A DNA stretch of 13,856 nt from the NCBI GenBank assembly GCA_036259355.1, contig DATABY010000051.1, forward strand, positions 1 to 13,856, read 5' to 3'. Origin of the DNA: JALZDI01 sp036259355 (GTDB lineage: Bacteria; Actinomycetota; Actinomycetes; Propionibacteriales; Nocardioidaceae). A program made the position numbers and the translations under genes. Shown in pieces: positions 1 to 7,586 of this stretch. Position 1 is the stretch's first letter; every line of letters begins with the position of its first letter. The notes under the pieces are model-generated. The model was not told the DNA's origin and did not search any database. It saw only the letters and a program-made list of their open reading frames with translations.

Positions 1-49
1 CTTCTCTGAACTACAGGCGAGTCTGGACGGTCCTACGCGGTAGCGACCC

Positions 50-1003
50 TCAGGCGGCGAGGTCGGGGTCGGCGATCTTGCGCAGGCGGGAGATGGCCTC
101 TCGCTCGATCTGCCGGATCCGCTCGGCCGAGATGCCGTGCCGGGCGGCGATGTCGGCGAGCTTCTCCTGCTTGCCGTCACCGAGGCCGTAGCGCGAGCGC
201 ACCACGTCGGCCGAGCGTGAGTCGAGCACGTCGATCAGCGACTCCAGCCGGGCGCGGGACTCCACGTCGAGGAACGTGCTGTCGGGCCCCGGCGTGGTCT
301 CGCGCGCGACCAGGTCGCCCAGCGAGGTGCCGCCGTCCTCGTCGATCGGGGTGTCCAGGCTCACGTGGTCACGGCCCCAGCCGAGCAGGTCGACCACACG
401 CTCCACGGCCAGGCCGAGCTCCGCGGCGATCTCCTCGGGCTCCGGGTCACGGCCGAGCTGACGCTCGAGCGTGCGCCGCGCTGAGCCGATCTGGTTGAGC
501 TCCTCCACCACGTGCACCGGCAGCCGGACCACCCGAGCCTGCTGCGCGATCCCGCGGGTGATGGCCTGGCGCACCCACCAGGTGGCGTAGGTCGAGAACT
601 TGTAGCCCTTGGCGTAGTCGAACTTCTCGACCGCGCGGATCAGGCCGGTGTTGCCCTCCTGCACGAGGTCGAGCAGCGGCATCTGCGAGCGCCCGTACTT
701 GCGGGCGATCGACACCACCAGCCGGAGGTTGGGGTTGAGGAACCGGTCCCGAGCTCGGTGGCCCTCGGCCACCAGCCACTCCAGCTCCTCGCGCGTCGCG
801 CGCTTGGGCGCACCCCCCTTGGCACGGCCGACGCGGCCCTCGGCGAGCAGGCGCTCGGCCAGCAGGCCGGCCTCGATGCTCTTGGCCAGCTCCACCTCGG
901 TCGCTGCGTCAAGCAGAGGGGTACGCGCGATCTCGTCGAGGTACATACCGACGCTGTCGCGCCCCTCTGTCGCCTCGAGTGTCTGCGTACGGCGGTCTGC
1001 CAC
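50..1003 (-). CDS. Group-2 (SigB/Hrd-like) sigma-70 family RNA polymerase sigma factor
   Basis: A 317-residue sigma-70 factor that should direct RNA polymerase to promoters close to those of the primary sigma. Region 1.2 is near residues 17-50 (DSVGMYLDEIARTPLL). Region 2 covers about 86-155, with the core-binding and -10 recognition stretch FDYAKGYKFSTYATWWVRQA. Region 3 covers about 165-240, and region 4.2 ends in the helix-turn-helix IAARHGISAERIRQIE (285-300). It lacks the long N-terminal extension of the primary sigma encoded at 10770, so it is a group-2 factor resembling mycobacterial SigB or Streptomyces HrdA/C/D. The GTG at 1003 is chosen because GGAAGGGAG lies just upstream. An in-frame ATG at 1054 has no ribosome site and would place the start almost in the promoter. 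Transcription probably starts from a SigR-type promoter at 1044-1069. The family is certain; the exact orthologue is not. Confidence 0.95.
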   Translation of the reverse strand: MADRRTQTLEATEGRDSVGMYLDEIARTPLLDAATEVELAKSIEAGLLAERLLAEGRVGRAKGGAPKRATREELEWLVAEGHRARDRFLNPNLRLVVSIARKYGRSQMPLLDLVQEGNTGLIRAVEKFDYAKGYKFSTYATWWVRQAITRGIAQQARVVRLPVHVVEELNQIGSARRTLERQLGRDPEPEEIAAELGLAVERVVDLLGWGRDHVSLDTPIDEDGGTSLGDLVARETTPGPDSTFLDVESRARLESLIDVLDSRSADVVRSRYGLGDGKQEKLADIAARHGISAERIRQIEREAISRLRKIADPDLAA

Positions 1004-1043
1004 GGACGCTCCCTTCCTGGTGAATCTCGCTGGTGTCACGAAT

Positions 1044-1069
1044 AACGCCCACACCGCGCTGAAGATTCC
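1044..1069 (-). promoter_or_regulatory. SigR/SigH-type (thiol-oxidative stress ECF) promoter of the sigma gene
   Basis: On the minus strand GGAAT (1069-1065) is followed by exactly 18 bases and then GTT (1046-1044). This equals the published GGAAT-N18-GTT consensus of Streptomyces SigR and mycobacterial SigH. Transcription would start near 1035, giving a leader of roughly 30 bases before the GTG at 1003, with the ribosome site inside it. In mycobacteria sigB is known to be driven by SigE/SigH, so an ECF promoter in front of a SigB-like gene fits. The assignment is by consensus match only. Confidence 0.6.
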
Positions 1070-1127
1070 GTTTGGTGATTAGGAATACGTACCCAGCGCC
1101 CGATTAGTTGCCGTCCTCAGGATCTTC

Positions 1128-3302
1128 TTAGGAACTCCGCCTGAGCGGTTCGTGGGGCGCTCCGAGGACGTCGATCACCCAGGCGTAGGAGAACGCGCGC
1201 TCTCGCCACGCGTTGTAGCGGCCGCTGGGCCCACCGTGACCAGCCCCCATCTCGGTCTTCAGCAGTAACGGAGAGTGCCCAGTGCGGGTGGCCCGCAAAC
1301 GCGCCACCCACTTGGCCGGCTCAACGTACAGCACCCGGGTGTCGTTGATGCTGGTCACGGCCAGGATCGCCGGATAGTCCTTGGCCTCCACGTTCTCGTA
1401 CGGCGAGTACGCCTTCATGTAGGCGTAGACCTCGGGGTCCTCCAGCGGGTTGCCCCACTCCTCCCACTCGATCACGGTGAGTGGCAGCGACGGGTCGAGG
1501 ACGCTCGTCAGCGGGTCCACGAACGGCACCTCGGCGAGGATGCCCGCGAAGTCGTCCGGCGCCATGTTGGCCACCGCGCCCATCAGCAGGCCGCCGGCGC
1601 TGCCGCCGTGGGCAACCAGACGCTCGGGACCGGTCCAGCCCTGCGCCACCAGGTGCCGGGCGCAGGCGACGAAGTCGGTGAAGGTGTTCTGCTTGTGCAG
1701 CACCTTGCCCTCGTCGTACCAGTGCCGGCCCATCTCGCCGCCGCCGCGCACGTGCGCGATCGCGAACACGATGCCGCGGTCGAGCAGCGACAGCCGCGGA
1801 ATGCTGAACACCGGGTCGCTGCTGATCTCGTAGGACCCGTAGCCGTACAGCACCAGCGGCGCCGACCCGTCGCGCGGCGTGCCCCTGCGGCACACCAGTG
1901 AGAGCGGTACCCGGGTGCCGTCGGGGGCGGTGGCCCACTCGCGGTGCTGCTCGTAGTCGTCGGGGTCGTAGCCGCCGAGCACCGGCGTCTGCTTGCGCAG
2001 CACCAGCGCCTGGCTGTGGACGTCGTAGTCGTAGACCGAGGACGGGGTCACCAACGAGGTGTAGCCGAGCCGCACCATGGGCTGGCCGAACTCCGGGTTG
2101 GCGGCAGCTCCGACGGTGTACAGCGGCTCGTCGAAGCCGATCAGGTAGCCGTCGCCGTACCCCTGTTCGGTCAACGGCACGACGCGGAGCTCGGTGAGGC
2201 CCTTGCTGCGCTGCGACACGACCAGGTGCGTGGCGAACGCGTCGACGTCCTCCAGCCGCTCGGAGTCGGAGTGCGCGATCAGCGTGCGCCAGTGCTCGGG
2301 GCTGGGCGTGTCGACGGGCGCCTCGGCGAGCTCGAAGTTCACCGCCTGGTGGTTGTGCAGGATCAGGAACCGGTCCTCGCCGGCCACGACCGCGTGCTCG
2401 ACGTTGTACTCGACGCCCTGCCTGCGTGGGGCGACCACCCGGAACTCACCGGCGGGGTCGTCGGCGTGCAGTACGCGGTACTCGGTCGTGGTCTTGGAGC
2501 CGCTGACGATCATCAGGTACCGGTCGCTGCGGGTGCGACCCACCCCGGTCCAGTACCGCTCGTCGGGCTCGTGGAAGACCAGCACGTCGTCGGTGGCCGC
2601 GGTGCCGAGTCGGTGCCGCCACACCTTGTCGGGACGCCAGGCCTCGTCGACCGTGGTGTAGAAGAGCGTGGTGCCGCCGAGGTCCCAGGTCGCCCCGCCC
2701 AACGTGTTCGGCACCTCGTCGGGCAGCATCTCGTTGGTGCGCAGGTCCTTGACCCGGAGGGTGTAGCGCTCGTCGCCGGCGAAGTCGGTGGAGAAGGCCA
2801 GCAGGGTGCCGTCCGGGCTGACCGAGAAGGTGCCGAGGGAGAAGAACGCCTTGCCCTCCGCGAGCGCGTTGCCGTCCAGGAGCAGCTCCTCCCCGGGAAC
2901 GTCGACGCCGGGCTCGAGCACCGGGGGGTCCCAGTCGCCGGGCTGGTCACCTGACCGGGCGGCGGTACGGCAGTGCAGGGCATACTGCTGGCCCTCCACG
3001 GTGCGCGAGTAGTACCACCAGTCCCCGAGCCGGGACGGCACCGAGAGGTCGGTCTCCTGGGTTCGCGTCTTGATCTCGGTGAAGATCTGCTCGCGCAGTC
3101 CCTTCAGGTGCGCCGTCTGCTGCTCGGTGTAGGCGTTCTCGGCCTCGAGGTAGCCGACCGTGTCCGCCGACTCCTTGTCGCGCAGCCACTCGTAGTCGTC
3201 GACGACGGTGTCGCCGTGGTGGGTGCGCTCGTGCGGCACCTTCTTGGCGACGGGCGGAGCGGTGGTCGTCGTGTCGACGCTGCTGGCGGCGGTGTCAGTC
3301 AT
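1128..3302 (-). CDS. ptrB: Oligopeptidase B (protease II), S9A prolyl oligopeptidase family
   Basis: A 724-residue serine peptidase, usually cytosolic, that cleaves short peptides after Arg or Lys. The N-terminal part carries HHGDTVVDDYEWLRD (about 28-42), followed by the beta-propeller that filters substrate size. The C-terminal alpha/beta hydrolase domain has Ser568 in GGSAGG, Asp654 in SINDTRV and His689 in GAGHGG. Spacing and total length match E. coli PtrB (Ser532, Asp617, His652, 686 residues). Glu612 and Glu614 in IEWEEWGNP fall exactly where the E. coli S1-pocket pair Glu576/Glu578 lies, which favours oligopeptidase B over prolyl oligopeptidase. The ATG at 3302 overlaps the stop of the exporter gene as ATGA, so translation is probably coupled. 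The frame is open further upstream, but that part only reads through the exporter gene. No signal peptide is seen. Confidence 0.95.
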   Translation of the reverse strand: MTDTAASSVDTTTTAPPVAKKVPHERTHHGDTVVDDYEWLRDKESADTVGYLEAENAYTEQQTAHLKGLREQIFTEIKTRTQETDLSVPSRLGDWWYYSRTVEGQQYALHCRTAARSGDQPGDWDPPVLEPGVDVPGEELLLDGNALAEGKAFFSLGTFSVSPDGTLLAFSTDFAGDERYTLRVKDLRTNEMLPDEVPNTLGGATWDLGGTTLFYTTVDEAWRPDKVWRHRLGTAATDDVLVFHEPDERYWTGVGRTRSDRYLMIVSGSKTTTEYRVLHADDPAGEFRVVAPRRQGVEYNVEHAVVAGEDRFLILHNHQAVNFELAEAPVDTPSPEHWRTLIAHSDSERLEDVDAFATHLVVSQRSKGLTELRVVPLTEQGYGDGYLIGFDEPLYTVGAAANPEFGQPMVRLGYTSLVTPSSVYDYDVHSQALVLRKQTPVLGGYDPDDYEQHREWATAPDGTRVPLSLVCRRGTPRDGSAPLVLYGYGSYEISSDPVFSIPRLSLLDRGIVFAIAHVRGGGEMGRHWYDEGKVLHKQNTFTDFVACARHLVAQGWTGPERLVAHGGSAGGLLMGAVANMAPDDFAGILAEVPFVDPLTSVLDPSLPLTVIEWEEWGNPLEDPEVYAYMKAYSPYENVEAKDYPAILAVTSINDTRVLYVEPAKWVARLRATRTGHSPLLLKTEMGAGHGGPSGRYNAWRERAFSYAWVIDVLGAPHEPLRRSS

Positions 3303-4249
3303 GCCCTGCACGCTATCTCGCCGTCCTCGGGGGCTGTTCGTGCCGTTTCCGGGCGTGCGCCGGGCCCTCCCGGAGCGGCCTCGCGACGCGGCCCGAGGAC
3401 GGCGAACACACCGGCGGCGCAGACCGCCATGCCGAGCAGTGCCAGCGCGCCCGGGCGTTGGCCGAACATCCAGAACGCCCACAGCATCGTGGTCGGCGGG
3501 GTGAGGTACAGCAGGGTGCTGACCCGGTTCGCGCCGCCTCGGCGCAGCACGAGCAGGTAGCTGCCGTAGCCGCCGAACGACGACAGCCCCACCGTCCAGG
3601 CGACCGCCCACCAGAAGCCGGCCTCCGGAGGCGGGGCCAGCCGCCCGCCGACCCAGGCCGCGGCGGCGAAGCACACCGCGGCCGTCACCGTCTGAACCGT
3701 GAGCGCATCGAGCAGGCTCTCGGCCGGCCGGAGGCGGCGGTCGAGCAGCGTGCCGGCCGACAGCGTGAGCATTCCGGCGACCGGCAGCAGGTAGGCCCAG
3801 ACCGGCGCAGAGGCCGGCTGCAGGTCGTCGCCCACGACCAGCGCGACACCGGCCAGCCCGGCCACCAGCCCCGCGGCCTGACCGCGTCCGGTCCGCTCGC
3901 CCAGCAGCGGGCCGGCCAGTGTGGCCACCACCAGCGGTTGCAGCGCTGCCACGAGCGCGGCCGTCCCGGCCGGGACGCCGAGGCCGACGCCACTGACGAC
4001 TCCGCCGAGGTAGCCGACCTGGCAGAGCAGGCCGAGCACGACCTGCCGGCGGCCGGTCGCCCGGTCGAGCCGGGCGCCGCGGACGGCCATCAGCGCCACC
4101 AGGATGGCGGCCGCACACAGGTAGCGCCACGCCAGCAGAGTGTCCGCGGGCGCGTACCGGGTGCCGAGGACGGCCCCGACGAAGCCCGAGCTCCACAGCA
4201 CCACCAGGCAGGCGCCGGCGAGCAGGTCGGTACGAGGAGAACGTCGCAT
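3299..4249 (-). CDS. EamA/DMT-family transporter (drug/metabolite exporter type)
   Basis: A 316-residue integral membrane protein with about ten hydrophobic helices in two EamA repeats: residues about 8-140, starting DLLAGACLVVLWSSGFVGA, and about 155-290. This is the usual length and layout for the DMT superfamily, whose members export amino acids, metabolites or drugs. The substrate cannot be read from sequence. The ATG at 4249 is chosen because MRRSPRTDLL starts a normal first helix after positive residues. The frame extends to 4321 but would cross the operator region. No ribosome site precedes this ATG and an A/T-rich -10-like stretch lies within about 11 bases, so the message may be leaderless. 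Its last codon overlaps ptrB (ATGA). The divergent TetR gene shares the control region and probably represses this exporter. Confidence 0.9.
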   Translation of the reverse strand: MRRSPRTDLLAGACLVVLWSSGFVGAVLGTRYAPADTLLAWRYLCAAAILVALMAVRGARLDRATGRRQVVLGLLCQVGYLGGVVSGVGLGVPAGTAALVAALQPLVVATLAGPLLGERTGRGQAAGLVAGLAGVALVVGDDLQPASAPVWAYLLPVAGMLTLSAGTLLDRRLRPAESLLDALTVQTVTAAVCFAAAAWVGGRLAPPPEAGFWWAVAWTVGLSSFGGYGSYLLVLRRGGANRVSTLLYLTPPTTMLWAFWMFGQRPGALALLGMAVCAAGVFAVLGPRREAAPGGPGARPETARTAPEDGEIACRA

Positions 4250-4263
4250 GGCGCGATATAACC

Positions 4264-4277
4264 ATACCGGTCTGTAT
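4264..4277. promoter_or_regulatory. Probable TetR operator between divergent exporter and regulator genes
   Basis: ATACCGGTCTGTAT is an imperfect inverted repeat (half sites ATACCGG and ATACAGA, 5 of 7 matching) with outer ATAC/GTAT arms, a size and form typical of TetR-family operators. It overlaps TATACT (4275-4280), the likely -10 element of the tetR gene, and on the other strand TATGGT (4266-4261), a possible -10 of the exporter gene. One bound dimer could therefore block both promoters. No good -35 element was seen on either side. Confidence 0.5.
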
Positions 4278-4311
4278 ACTTGCAGTGCACCGAGTGAAAC
4301 AGGGAGGTCCC

Positions 4312-4920
4312 ATGACCGCACCCGAGCTTCCCGAGGCCCTGCGGCCGCTCACGCCGGCGGGCGAACGCCTCGTCGCGGCGGCCAGCGAGCTGTTCTACGA
4401 CCGGGGCATCCACGCCGTCGGGGTGGACCTGATCGCCGAGGTCGCAGAGACCACCAAGAAGACGCTGTACGACCGGTTCGGGTCCAAGGAGGGTCTGGTG
4501 GTCCTCTACCTGCAGCGCCGGCAGCATCGCTGGCGGGAGTTCGTCTCGCGTCACCTCGACGAGATGTCGGTGGACCGCAGGCCGCCATGGGGTCCGTTGG
4601 GCGTCCTGGACGCCCTGGAGCTGTGGATGGCGGAGCAGTCGCGGGGCTGCGCGTTCGTCAACGCCTACGCCGAGCTGGGCGGCTCCGACCATCCCGGTGT
4701 GGAGGTGATCCGCTCCGAGAAGCAGTGGACGCAGCGGCTCTACCGCCGGTTGTGCGAGGAGGACGGGCTTCCGGAGCCCGAGCAGCTGGCGGCGGCTGTA
4801 CACCTCGTGCACGAAGGCGTGCTGGTGCTCGCCACCGCGGGCGCGCAGCCGGACGCGTTCGCCCACGGCCGGCGTACGGTCGAGCAGCTGCTGGCGGCCG
4901 CGGCCGGTCAGGACCGCTGA
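4312..4920 (+). CDS. TetR/AcrR-family transcriptional regulator
   Basis: A 202-residue one-domain-plus-ligand-pocket repressor. The N-terminal helix-turn-helix covers about residues 15-60, with ASELFYDRGIHAVGVDLIAE and the recognition helix and tail KTLYDRFGSKEGL, a classic TetR signature. The C-terminal part (70-202) is variable and would bind an unknown ligand. The ATG at 4312 follows the ribosome site AGGGAGG (4301-4307). An upstream in-frame GTG at 4285 lies too near the -10 and has no such site. It is divergent from the EamA exporter with a 62-base gap holding a dyad, so the inferred role is local control of the exporter and, by read-through, of ptrB. Its 3' end overlaps the convergent dinB by 13 bases. 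Confidence 0.93.
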   Translation: MTAPELPEALRPLTPAGERLVAAASELFYDRGIHAVGVDLIAEVAETTKKTLYDRFGSKEGLVVLYLQRRQHRWREFVSRHLDEMSVDRRPPWGPLGVLDALELWMAEQSRGCAFVNAYAELGGSDHPGVEVIRSEKQWTQRLYRRLCEEDGLPEPEQLAAAVHLVHEGVLVLATAGAQPDAFAHGRRTVEQLLAAAAGQDR

Positions 4921-6335
4921 CCGGTCTCCGAGACCTCTGCCCCCTCGGGTATCGCGGCGTCCTGCCGTGCATCGTCTGCCGGCACGGTTGCGACGACGGC
5001 GCTCAGGTCGGGGTCGTCGGCGGCGAACGTGCGCACCGGTCCGGGGCCGGTCTCGGCGGTCTCGAAGCGCACCGTGACCCGGCCCAGGCCCGAGCCCCAC
5101 ACCCAGCCCGGCCCGTGCGCGCTGTGCACGACGTCGAGCCCCGGCAGCCATCGGTCGCGACCCCGCTGGACCGACTCGAACAGGTTGTCCGCGTCATAAC
5201 CGGACCGGTCGTCGGCCCGGTTCCCGGTCTTGACGCCGGTGGGGTCCCCGGGCTGCTCGTCGTGCTCGCTGAACAGGTCCTCCTGGATCCAGTCGGCCAG
5301 GCCGGAGACGCCGACGCCCAACAGCCGGACGCCACCGGAGGTGTCGGACTCGGCCAGCAGCTGCCGTGCCACCCGGGAGACGACCCGCGGGTCGTCGGTC
5401 GGTCCGGGCAGGGTCGCGGAGCGGGTATGGGTGGTGAAGTCGAACAGCCGCGTCTTCAGCGTGATCGTGCGGCCGGACAGCCGGGCCTTGCGCAGCCGCT
5501 CGCAGACCTGCTCGGCGTGCCGGCTCGCGATCGCCTGCAGCAGCGCCGCGTCGACGAGGTCGGTCGCGAAGGTGTCCTCCACGCTCACCGACTTCGATGC
5601 GCGCTCGGCCACCACCGCGCGGTCGTCGTCGGCGCGGCACAGCCGGTACAGCGACCGGCCCTGCGCCTCGCCGACGATGCGGACCAGCTCGGCGGCACTG
5701 ACCCGCTCCAGCTCCTCCACGGTGTGCACGCCGACCCGGCGCAGTCGTTCGGCCGTCGCGGGACCGACACCGGGGATGACCGTGACCTGCATCGACCGCA
5801 GCAGGTCGGACTCGGTACCGGCCGCGACCACGACCAGGCCGTCTGGCTTGTCCAGGTCGCTGGCGATCTTGGCGACCAGCTTCGAGGTCGCCACGCCGAC
5901 CGAGCCGTGCAGCCCACCGCTCACCTCCTGGACGTCGTCCTTGATCCGGCGTACGGCGGTGGTGACCGCACCGGTGGAGAAGTCGGTCATCGGCCCGGCC
6001 TGCAGGTCCACGAAGGCCTCGTCCAGGGACAACGGCTCCACCAGTGGCGACATCTCGCGCAGGACCGCCATCACCGCCTCGCTGGTGCGGCGGTAGACGT
6101 GGAACCGGCCGGCCAGGAAGGCCGCGTGCGGGCACCGTGCCCGCGCCTCGGCGGTCGACATGGCCGAGTGCACGCCGAACGTCCGTGCCTCGTACGACGC
6201 CGTGGCCACGACCCCCCGCGGGCCGATGCCGCCGACAACGACCGGCTTGCCGCGCAGCGAAGGCTTGTCACGCTGCTCGACCGCCGCGTAGAACGCGTCG
6301 AGGTCGAGGTGCATGACCGACGCCTCGCTCCGCAT
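4908..6335 (-). CDS. dinB: DNA polymerase IV (Y-family translesion polymerase)
   Basis: A 475-residue Y-family polymerase that copies past damaged bases. The catalytic carboxylates are Asp11 in HLDLDAFYAAVEQ and Asp105/Glu106 in SLDEAFVDL. SYEARTFGVHSAM (48-60) is the finger motif. The helix-hairpin-helix VIPGVGPATAERLRRVGV lies at 186-203 and the little finger at about 240-350. The steric-gate position (Phe13 in E. coli) is Tyr16. QEDLF at 351-355 fits the beta-clamp binding motif QxxLF. It is not terminal: a further 120 residues follow with PGLDVVHSAHGPGWVWGSG, an extension I recall from actinobacterial homologues. The ATG at 6335 is chosen by the family N-terminus MRSEASV. A later ATG at 6314 is the alternative and has GGAGCGAGG upstream. 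No GAAC-N4-GTTC LexA box is seen upstream, so SOS control is not evident. Confidence 0.94.
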   Translation of the reverse strand: MRSEASVMHLDLDAFYAAVEQRDKPSLRGKPVVVGGIGPRGVVATASYEARTFGVHSAMSTAEARARCPHAAFLAGRFHVYRRTSEAVMAVLREMSPLVEPLSLDEAFVDLQAGPMTDFSTGAVTTAVRRIKDDVQEVSGGLHGSVGVATSKLVAKIASDLDKPDGLVVVAAGTESDLLRSMQVTVIPGVGPATAERLRRVGVHTVEELERVSAAELVRIVGEAQGRSLYRLCRADDDRAVVAERASKSVSVEDTFATDLVDAALLQAIASRHAEQVCERLRKARLSGRTITLKTRLFDFTTHTRSATLPGPTDDPRVVSRVARQLLAESDTSGGVRLLGVGVSGLADWIQEDLFSEHDEQPGDPTGVKTGNRADDRSGYDADNLFESVQRGRDRWLPGLDVVHSAHGPGWVWGSGLGRVTVRFETAETGPGPVRTFAADDPDLSAVVATVPADDARQDAAIPEGAEVSETGQRS

Positions 6336-6349
6336 GGGCTCATCGTGCC

Positions 6350-6358
6350 TTATCCACA
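6350..6358 (+). promoter_or_regulatory. Perfect DnaA-box sequence in the dinB / DUF4192 divergent region
   Basis: TTATCCACA is identical to the E. coli consensus DnaA box. It lies in the 76-base gap between the divergent genes, 15 bases upstream of the dinB start. Only this single copy was noticed, so it is not an origin. It could be a site for DnaA as a transcription factor, or a chance match. Confidence 0.35.
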
Positions 6359-6411
6359 GGTCAGCAGATTTCACCGTCGGCGCCCGCGTTTCGGGCCCAG
6401 GCTGGCAGGCC

Positions 6412-7485
6412 ATGAGCACAGACGCGCATCCCTGCGACCAGACCCACGGGCTCGACGACCAGCCCGACCAGCCGGTGTTGAAGGCACGCAGCCCCGAGGA
6501 CGTCCTCGCGATCGTCCCGTACCGGCTCGGCTTCCATCCCCAGGACAGCCTGGTGGCGCTGACCCTCAACGGGCCGCGGCGTCGGTTCGGGTTCACCGCC
6601 CGCCTCGACCTGCCGCCGCTGCCGCACGTCCCAGACGTCGCCCGCTACCTCCTCGACGTGCTGCGGCACCACGGCGCCGACGAGGTGTTGCTGGTGGCCT
6701 ATGCCGCCGACGACTCCGTCGCCGGCCCGCTCGTGCACACGCTCCAGCAGTGGCTCGAGCGCACCGACACGGTCCTGGTCGACGCCTACCGCAGCGACGG
6801 CCGGCGCTGGTTCTGCTACACCTGCGACCGGCCGTGCTGCCCCGAGGAGGGCACTCCCTACGACCTGGGCGACCACCCGCTGGTGGCCGAGCAGGTGCTG
6901 CACGGCCAGGTGGCCCTTCCGGACCGCGAAGCGTTGCGCGGGCAGGTGGCGGCCGTGTCCGGCGCCCGGCGTCGGGCCATGGAGGAGACCTTCGCGCGGG
7001 AGGGGAAGAAGCTCGTCGCCGCCTTTCGCGCCGACGCGCTCGGGGCACGCAGGGTGAGCACCGAGGAAGCCCTGCGCGCGCGCATGGGCTGGGTGCGCCG
7101 GTTCGTCAGCACCTGGCTGGTCGAGCCACGGCCGCTGACCGACGACGAGGCCGCACGGCTCGCGGTCGCGGTCAGTGTCGTGGCCGCCCGCGACATCGCC
7201 TGGTCGATGATGTCGCGGCCCACGGCCGGGCAGCACCTGCAGCTGTGGCACCAGGTGCTTGCCCGGGTCGTTCCGCCGTACGAGCCCGCGGTCGCCTGCC
7301 TGACCGCGTTCGCCGCCTGGCTGGAGGGCAACGGCGCCCTGTCCTGGTGTGCGGTCGAGCGGGCCCTGCAGGCGGACCCGGCGTACTCCTGGGCAGAGCT
7401 GATCGTGCAGTCACTGGAGCAGGCGGTGTCACCGTCGGTCTGGCAGCCCGTGCCGCTGGAGCAGATCGAGCGGTTCGCGTGTTGA
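6412..7485 (+). CDS. DUF4192 family protein, function unknown
   Basis: A 357-residue protein of the actinobacterial DUF4192 family. Recognisable blocks are RSPEDVLAIVPYRLGFHPQDSLVAL (26-50), RFGFTARLDLPP (58-69), and the cysteine-rich segment FCYTCDRPCCPEEGTPYDL (134-152, Cys135, 138, 142, 143), which could bind metal. The C-terminal half is helical with AFAAWLEGNGALSWCAVERAL, a stretch common in the family. No signal peptide or membrane segment is seen, so it is probably cytosolic. The ATG at 6412 follows GGCAGG. The frame is open from 6313, but that would overlap dinB. No biochemical role is established to my knowledge. It is divergent from dinB and 101 bases upstream of the ligase-like gene, so co-transcription with the latter is possible. 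Confidence 0.85.
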   Translation: MSTDAHPCDQTHGLDDQPDQPVLKARSPEDVLAIVPYRLGFHPQDSLVALTLNGPRRRFGFTARLDLPPLPHVPDVARYLLDVLRHHGADEVLLVAYAADDSVAGPLVHTLQQWLERTDTVLVDAYRSDGRRWFCYTCDRPCCPEEGTPYDLGDHPLVAEQVLHGQVALPDREALRGQVAAVSGARRRAMEETFAREGKKLVAAFRADALGARRVSTEEALRARMGWVRRFVSTWLVEPRPLTDDEAARLAVAVSVVAARDIAWSMMSRPTAGQHLQLWHQVLARVVPPYEPAVACLTAFAAWLEGNGALSWCAVERALQADPAYSWAELIVQSLEQAVSPSVWQPVPLEQIERFAC

Positions 7486-7586
7486 GCCGTGGCTGCTTTG
7501 CGCTTGGCCCCGCATACGGGAGGCTGGTACCGGGAACCTGACGGCTGGGCCGGCGACGGGCCGCCCGAGCCGCGCAAGGAGGCGTC

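Noticed and set aside
1..49. Possible feature at the left edge
   Set aside because: The 49 bases after the sigma gene stop hold no frame or clear hairpin.
1004..1054. Earlier ATG start for the SigB-like factor
   Set aside because: It lacks a ribosome site and overlaps the predicted promoter -10, while GTG 1003 has a strong one and matches the family N-terminus.
3303..4352. N-terminal extension of ptrB to 1074 residues
   Set aside because: The upstream part is an Arg/Pro-rich shadow of the exporter gene. The family N-terminus begins shortly after the ATG at 3302.
6336..6411. LexA (SOS) box upstream of dinB
   Set aside because: No GAAC-N4-GTTC or close variant was found in the gap.
4140..7541. 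1133-codon open frame on the plus strand across tetR, dinB and the DUF4192 gene
   Set aside because: It runs in the wrong frame or strand of three well-supported genes and its translation is an Arg/Pro/Gly-rich shadow.
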